Source: a bacterium (GTDB taxonomy: Bacteria; Auribacterota; Auribacteria; Auribacterales; Auribacteraceae). From it: a DNA stretch of 9,499 bases. The stretch is from positions 1 to 9,499 of the forward strand of contig JAGGZS010000271.1 of the NCBI GenBank assembly GCA_021161885.1, written 5' to 3'. This document shows, in pieces, positions 7,732-9,499 of the stretch. The notes beneath the pieces were generated by a model. The model was not told the origin of the DNA. It saw nothing but the letters and a program-made list of their open reading frames with translations, and did not search any database. The position numbers and the translations under genes are program-made. The first letter of the stretch is position 1. Each line of letters starts with the position of its first letter.

Positions 7732-9134
7732 TTTTCATCTCCAATCGCAAGATACCATTGAGCAACAGCGCTGTTATAATCACTCAAAGCATGGTAATAG
7801 ATGGTTTGAGCATCCAGCAGGGCAGACTGGGCATCGAGCACATCAGTTATTGATCCCTTGCCAAGATCGTATTTTTCTCGTTCAATTCGCAAACTTTCCT
7901 TTGCCTGTTCAATAGATTTTTCAGTGGCTTGAAGTCTTTTTTCTGAAGATGTTATATTCAAAACCGCGGTCTCTATATCCAGGTTTATTTGGAGCTTAAG
8001 TTTACGCAAATGTTCTTTCAGTGAATACAATCTGAATCGCTGACTACGGATTCGGGCATTTATTGCTCCGCCTTCGAAAAAAGGCAACTCTATGCTGACA
8101 CCTACAAACCCCACATCTTCGGTATCGTCCGTTCCAGATGGGTGAGAACTGGGCTTGGCAGCACTTCGCAGACCATAAGATGCTTCCGCTGATACAATCG
8201 GCCAATAACCAGCACGAACAATATCCAAACGTTTTTGCTCTGCCTGAACCCTTTTTTTGACGGACAGATAATCTTCCCTTTGCCCATAAGCTTTTGAAAT
8301 ATTTTCAGTTAAATTAGTATTGACTGCTGTCAATTCCAAATCACCTTTGATATCTATTTCAGGTTGAGGATTGCTTATTCCCAAAAAGTTGACCAGAGTT
8401 CTGCGCAAAATCGACATTACATTTTTTTCTGCAACGAGACGCTGTTCAATATCTGACAGCCTGACCTCGGTTCGCAGTAAATCGACTTTTGCCGCCTTTT
8501 GAACGGCAATCAGATCGTTGACTCGCCTATAGTGTTGCTCTAATGCCTTTTTAGAGAAATCCAAAGATTTAATAATATGTCTTTGCGCAAGGATATTGTA
8601 AAAAATATGAGATATATTAAATACCAGTTCCTGCCGGGTGCGTATGAGATTATGTGTTGCAGACTGAGTTAATAAATCAGATGCCTTAATTGCATTTTCA
8701 ATTCGACCGGCAGTAAAAAGCGGCATTTTTAAAACCACATCACCAGATATTATATCATCACCGAAAACACCCGGTTCCGCGTTATGTTGCGGCTGAACCA
8801 GTCGTTGATTATCCAAGAAATGCCTGTATCTGCTTTCGATTCCTATAGCAGGCCATTTCTGAGCAGCAGCGATATCCTTATCGGCTTTGGCAGCTAAAAC
8901 ATCAAACTCGCCGCCAACAATATTAGGATTATTCTTCAAAGCAATATCAATGCACTGAGTCAATGTAAACGGTGGTTTCAGCGGTTCAGTAACAGTCTCT
9001 GTGTTTTGTGCGGATTGGATGGTAGTGCTGTTAAAATCATTAATCGGCTGAGAGGATTTTATAGAATTTCCAACCGTACAACCAAATAATGTCAACAATG
9101 ATAAGCTCATAAGACATAAAATTTTTATTTCCAT
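7728..9134 (-). CDS. Outer-membrane efflux lipoprotein, TolC/NodT-like channel
   Basis: This is the outer-membrane exit duct of the tripartite pump. With the start chosen here it has 468 residues and begins MEIKILCLMSLSLLTLFGC, a lipoprotein signal peptide with LFGC as lipobox and Cys19 as the lipidated residue. Two OEP repeats follow: about 56-250, opening with PPFTLTQCIDIALKNNPNI, and about 275-464, ending with the family signature YDLGKGSITDVLDAQSALLDAQ (422-443). Each repeat has long amphipathic helices and a beta part (about 126-143 LKMPLFTAG and 341-356 VSIELPFFEGG). The frame stays open upstream to a TTG at 9246-9248, but that version would put about 38 polar residues ahead of the signal peptide. 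The ATG at 9134 has GAGG six bases upstream and gives the signal peptide at once. An ATG at 9146 in the same frame is a weaker alternative. It is the first gene of the pump operon. Confidence 0.92.
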   Translation of the reverse strand: MEIKILCLMSLSLLTLFGCTVGNSIKSSQPINDFNSTTIQSAQNTETVTEPLKPPFTLTQCIDIALKNNPNIVGGEFDVLAAKADKDIAAAQKWPAIGIESRYRHFLDNQRLVQPQHNAEPGVFGDDIISGDVVLKMPLFTAGRIENAIKASDLLTQSATHNLIRTRQELVFNISHIFYNILAQRHIIKSLDFSKKALEQHYRRVNDLIAVQKAAKVDLLRTEVRLSDIEQRLVAEKNVMSILRRTLVNFLGISNPQPEIDIKGDLELTAVNTNLTENISKAYGQREDYLSVKKRVQAEQKRLDIVRAGYWPIVSAEASYGLRSAAKPSSHPSGTDDTEDVGFVGVSIELPFFEGGAINARIRSQRFRLYSLKEHLRKLKLQINLDIETAVLNITSSEKRLQATEKSIEQAKESLRIEREKYDLGKGSITDVLDAQSALLDAQTIYYHALSDYNSAVAQWYLAIGDEK

Positions 9135-9139
9135 TTTTA

Positions 9140-9145
9140 ACCTCA
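9140..9145 (-). promoter_or_regulatory. Ribosome binding site deciding the channel gene start
   Basis: On the - strand TGAGGT is followed five bases later by the ATG at 9134. The competing in-frame ATG at 9146 overlaps this site and has no purine-rich motif before it, which is why the shorter protein was chosen. Confidence 0.65.
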
Positions 9146-9277
9146 TATAGTTCCAAATACGATTTCGCTGATTGTTGCCGTTATAATAACCAGCGATATA
9201 AACACTACATTTTTTTGGATTTCCAGCACAGACCCTGCTAAAAAGCAAACATTTCTAATCTTTCACCATAAGCTAGA

Positions 9278-9306
9278 GTTTTAAAAAACTTACAAATAAA
9301 TTTCAA
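9278..9306 (-). promoter_or_regulatory. Weak candidate promoter for the efflux operon
   Basis: On the - strand, TTGAAA (9306-9301) lies 17 bases before TAAAAC (9283-9278). The first matches the -35 consensus at five of six positions, the second the -10 at only four, without the conserved final T. It would start transcription near 9271, leaving a leader of roughly 140 bases. The -10 overlaps a six-base-pair inverted repeat (AGTTTT/AAAACT, 9277-9290). This is a by-eye match in AT-rich DNA and may be chance. Confidence 0.22.
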
Positions 9307-9382
9307 CTTTGCATGGAACTTTTTCACAAAACAACACCATATAACCAAATACTCACATTTATTTAAAAAAAATAATGAATCT

Positions 9383-9402
9383 CCCCGCCCTTACGGACGG
9401 GG
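9383..9402. repeat. GC-rich hairpin repeat, copy A
   Basis: CCCCGCCCTTACGGACGGGG folds as CCCCG/CGGGG plus CC/GG around a TTAC loop, with one C/A mismatch. It matches copy B at 18 of 20 positions in the same orientation, 95 bp away. It is sharply more GC-rich than its surroundings. On the - strand a T8 run starts ten bases after the stem, too far for a standard intrinsic terminator but possibly able to weaken read-through. Confidence 0.85.
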
Positions 9403-9428
9403 TATCTTCTGTTTCAACTTTCAGTTGT

Positions 9429-9464
9429 CCAGCCTGTTTTTCATATCATATGAAAAACTACTGG
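9429..9464. repeat. Extended AT-rich palindrome
   Basis: The core 9436-9458 is perfect: GTTTTTCATAT and ATATGAAAAAC around a single C at 9447, eleven base pairs. After a three/two-base bulge, outer arms CCAG (9429-9432) and CTGG (9461-9464) also pair. It lies roughly midway between the two GC-rich hairpins. Confidence 0.85.
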
Positions 9465-9477
9465 AACTTGCTCTCAT

Positions 9478-9497
9478 CCCCGACCTCACGGACGGGG
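9478..9497. repeat. GC-rich hairpin repeat, copy B
   Basis: CCCCGACCTCACGGACGGGG folds as CCCCG/CGGGG plus CC/GG around a TCAC loop, with an A/A mismatch. It differs from copy A at only two positions. Its outer flank (GGGGAG on the right) mirrors the outer flank of copy A (CTCCCC on the left), so the 9381-9499 block has inverted-looking ends. It ends two bases before the window edge. Confidence 0.82.
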
Positions 9498-9499
9498 AG

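Larger units (their letters stand above)
9135..9382. other. AT-rich leader/upstream region of the efflux operon
   Basis: No gene is supported here. It contains the ribosome binding site of the channel gene, the weak promoter candidate, and several short A/T runs, including A8 at 9365-9372 (T8 on the - strand). TTTCAACTTT occurs at 9301-9310 and again at 9412-9421, inside the neighbouring hairpin cluster. No regulator gene or strong operator is visible. Confidence 0.6.
9370..9499 (-). mobile_element. Possible end of an IS200/IS605-type element or derived palindromic repeat (partial)
   Basis: Four inverted repeats are packed into this stretch: hairpin 9478-9497, extended palindrome 9429-9464, small hairpin 9415-9427 (CAACT/AGTTG) and hairpin 9383-9402. 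Read on the - strand, the last hairpin is followed by AGATTCATT and then T8. A GC-rich subterminal hairpin followed by a short TTCA-like unpaired end resembles the right end of IS200/IS605 elements that carry tnpB; this resemblance is from memory of the family. A - strand frame entering at the window edge reads LPVREVGDESKFQ then TAG (9499-9458) and could be the tail of such a gene, but 13 residues cannot prove it. Alternatives are a gene-free MITE, a REP/BIME-like repeat, or a structured RNA 3' end. The other boundary is outside the window. Confidence 0.4.

Noticed and set aside
9135..9248. N-terminal extension of the outer-membrane channel to the TTG at 9246-9248.
   Set aside because: It would bury the lipoprotein signal peptide behind about 38 residues and has a rare start codon, while the ATG at 9134 has a good ribosome binding site.
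9411..9427. GTTTCAAC-like string resembling the end of some CRISPR repeats.
   Set aside because: There is no regularly spaced repeat array; the string occurs as part of a small hairpin and only partly recurs once.
9375..9499. A + strand open frame starting at ATG 9375 and open to the window end (about 41 codons).
   Set aside because: It runs through both hairpins and the palindrome, has no ribosome binding site, and its translation has no recognisable content; repeat structure explains the sequence better.

Overview
The window looks like part of a chromosome from a Gram-negative, moderately AT-rich bacterium. The Gram-negative call rests on a complete tripartite RND efflux pump with a lipoprotein outer-membrane channel. 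The lineage cannot be fixed from the sequence; a deep-branching phylum such as Omnitrophota, Elusimicrobiota or Planctomycetota-like groups is only a guess from the feel of the proteins and from the gene order.

Layout. Positions 39-3274 (+ strand) hold a tight three-gene cluster: leuA (2-isopropylmalate synthase), aroE (shikimate dehydrogenase) and a prepilin peptidase of the PilD/GspO family. The leuA-aroE gap is 24 bp. aroE and the peptidase overlap by 4 bp (GTGA), so they are probably translationally coupled. leuA has a good ribosome binding site but only 38 bp of upstream sequence, so its promoter, or an upstream operon gene, lies outside. A 162-bp convergent intergenic region (3275-3436) follows; it holds one clear small hairpin.

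Positions 9134 down to 3437 (- strand) hold an efflux operon in the order outer-membrane factor, membrane fusion protein, RND permease. Both junctions are 4-bp ATGA overlaps and each downstream gene has a GGAG ribosome binding site inside the preceding gene. The three proteins should form one envelope-spanning proton-driven exporter. The permease has a proton-relay pattern (one Asp in TM4, Asn in place of the TM10 Lys) unlike AcrB. No regulator gene is visible.

The right edge (about 9370-9499) is the least ordinary part. It contains two near-identical GC-rich hairpins (18 of 20 positions the same), a small 5-bp hairpin and an extended AT-rich palindrome, all within 120 bp. Read on the - strand, this resembles the right end of an IS200/IS605-type (TnpB-encoding) element or a derived palindromic repeat element. 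A short open frame running in from the window edge could be the tail of its gene. The window stops too early to decide. Apart from that edge, the window is conventional, and I see no convincing new multi-gene system.
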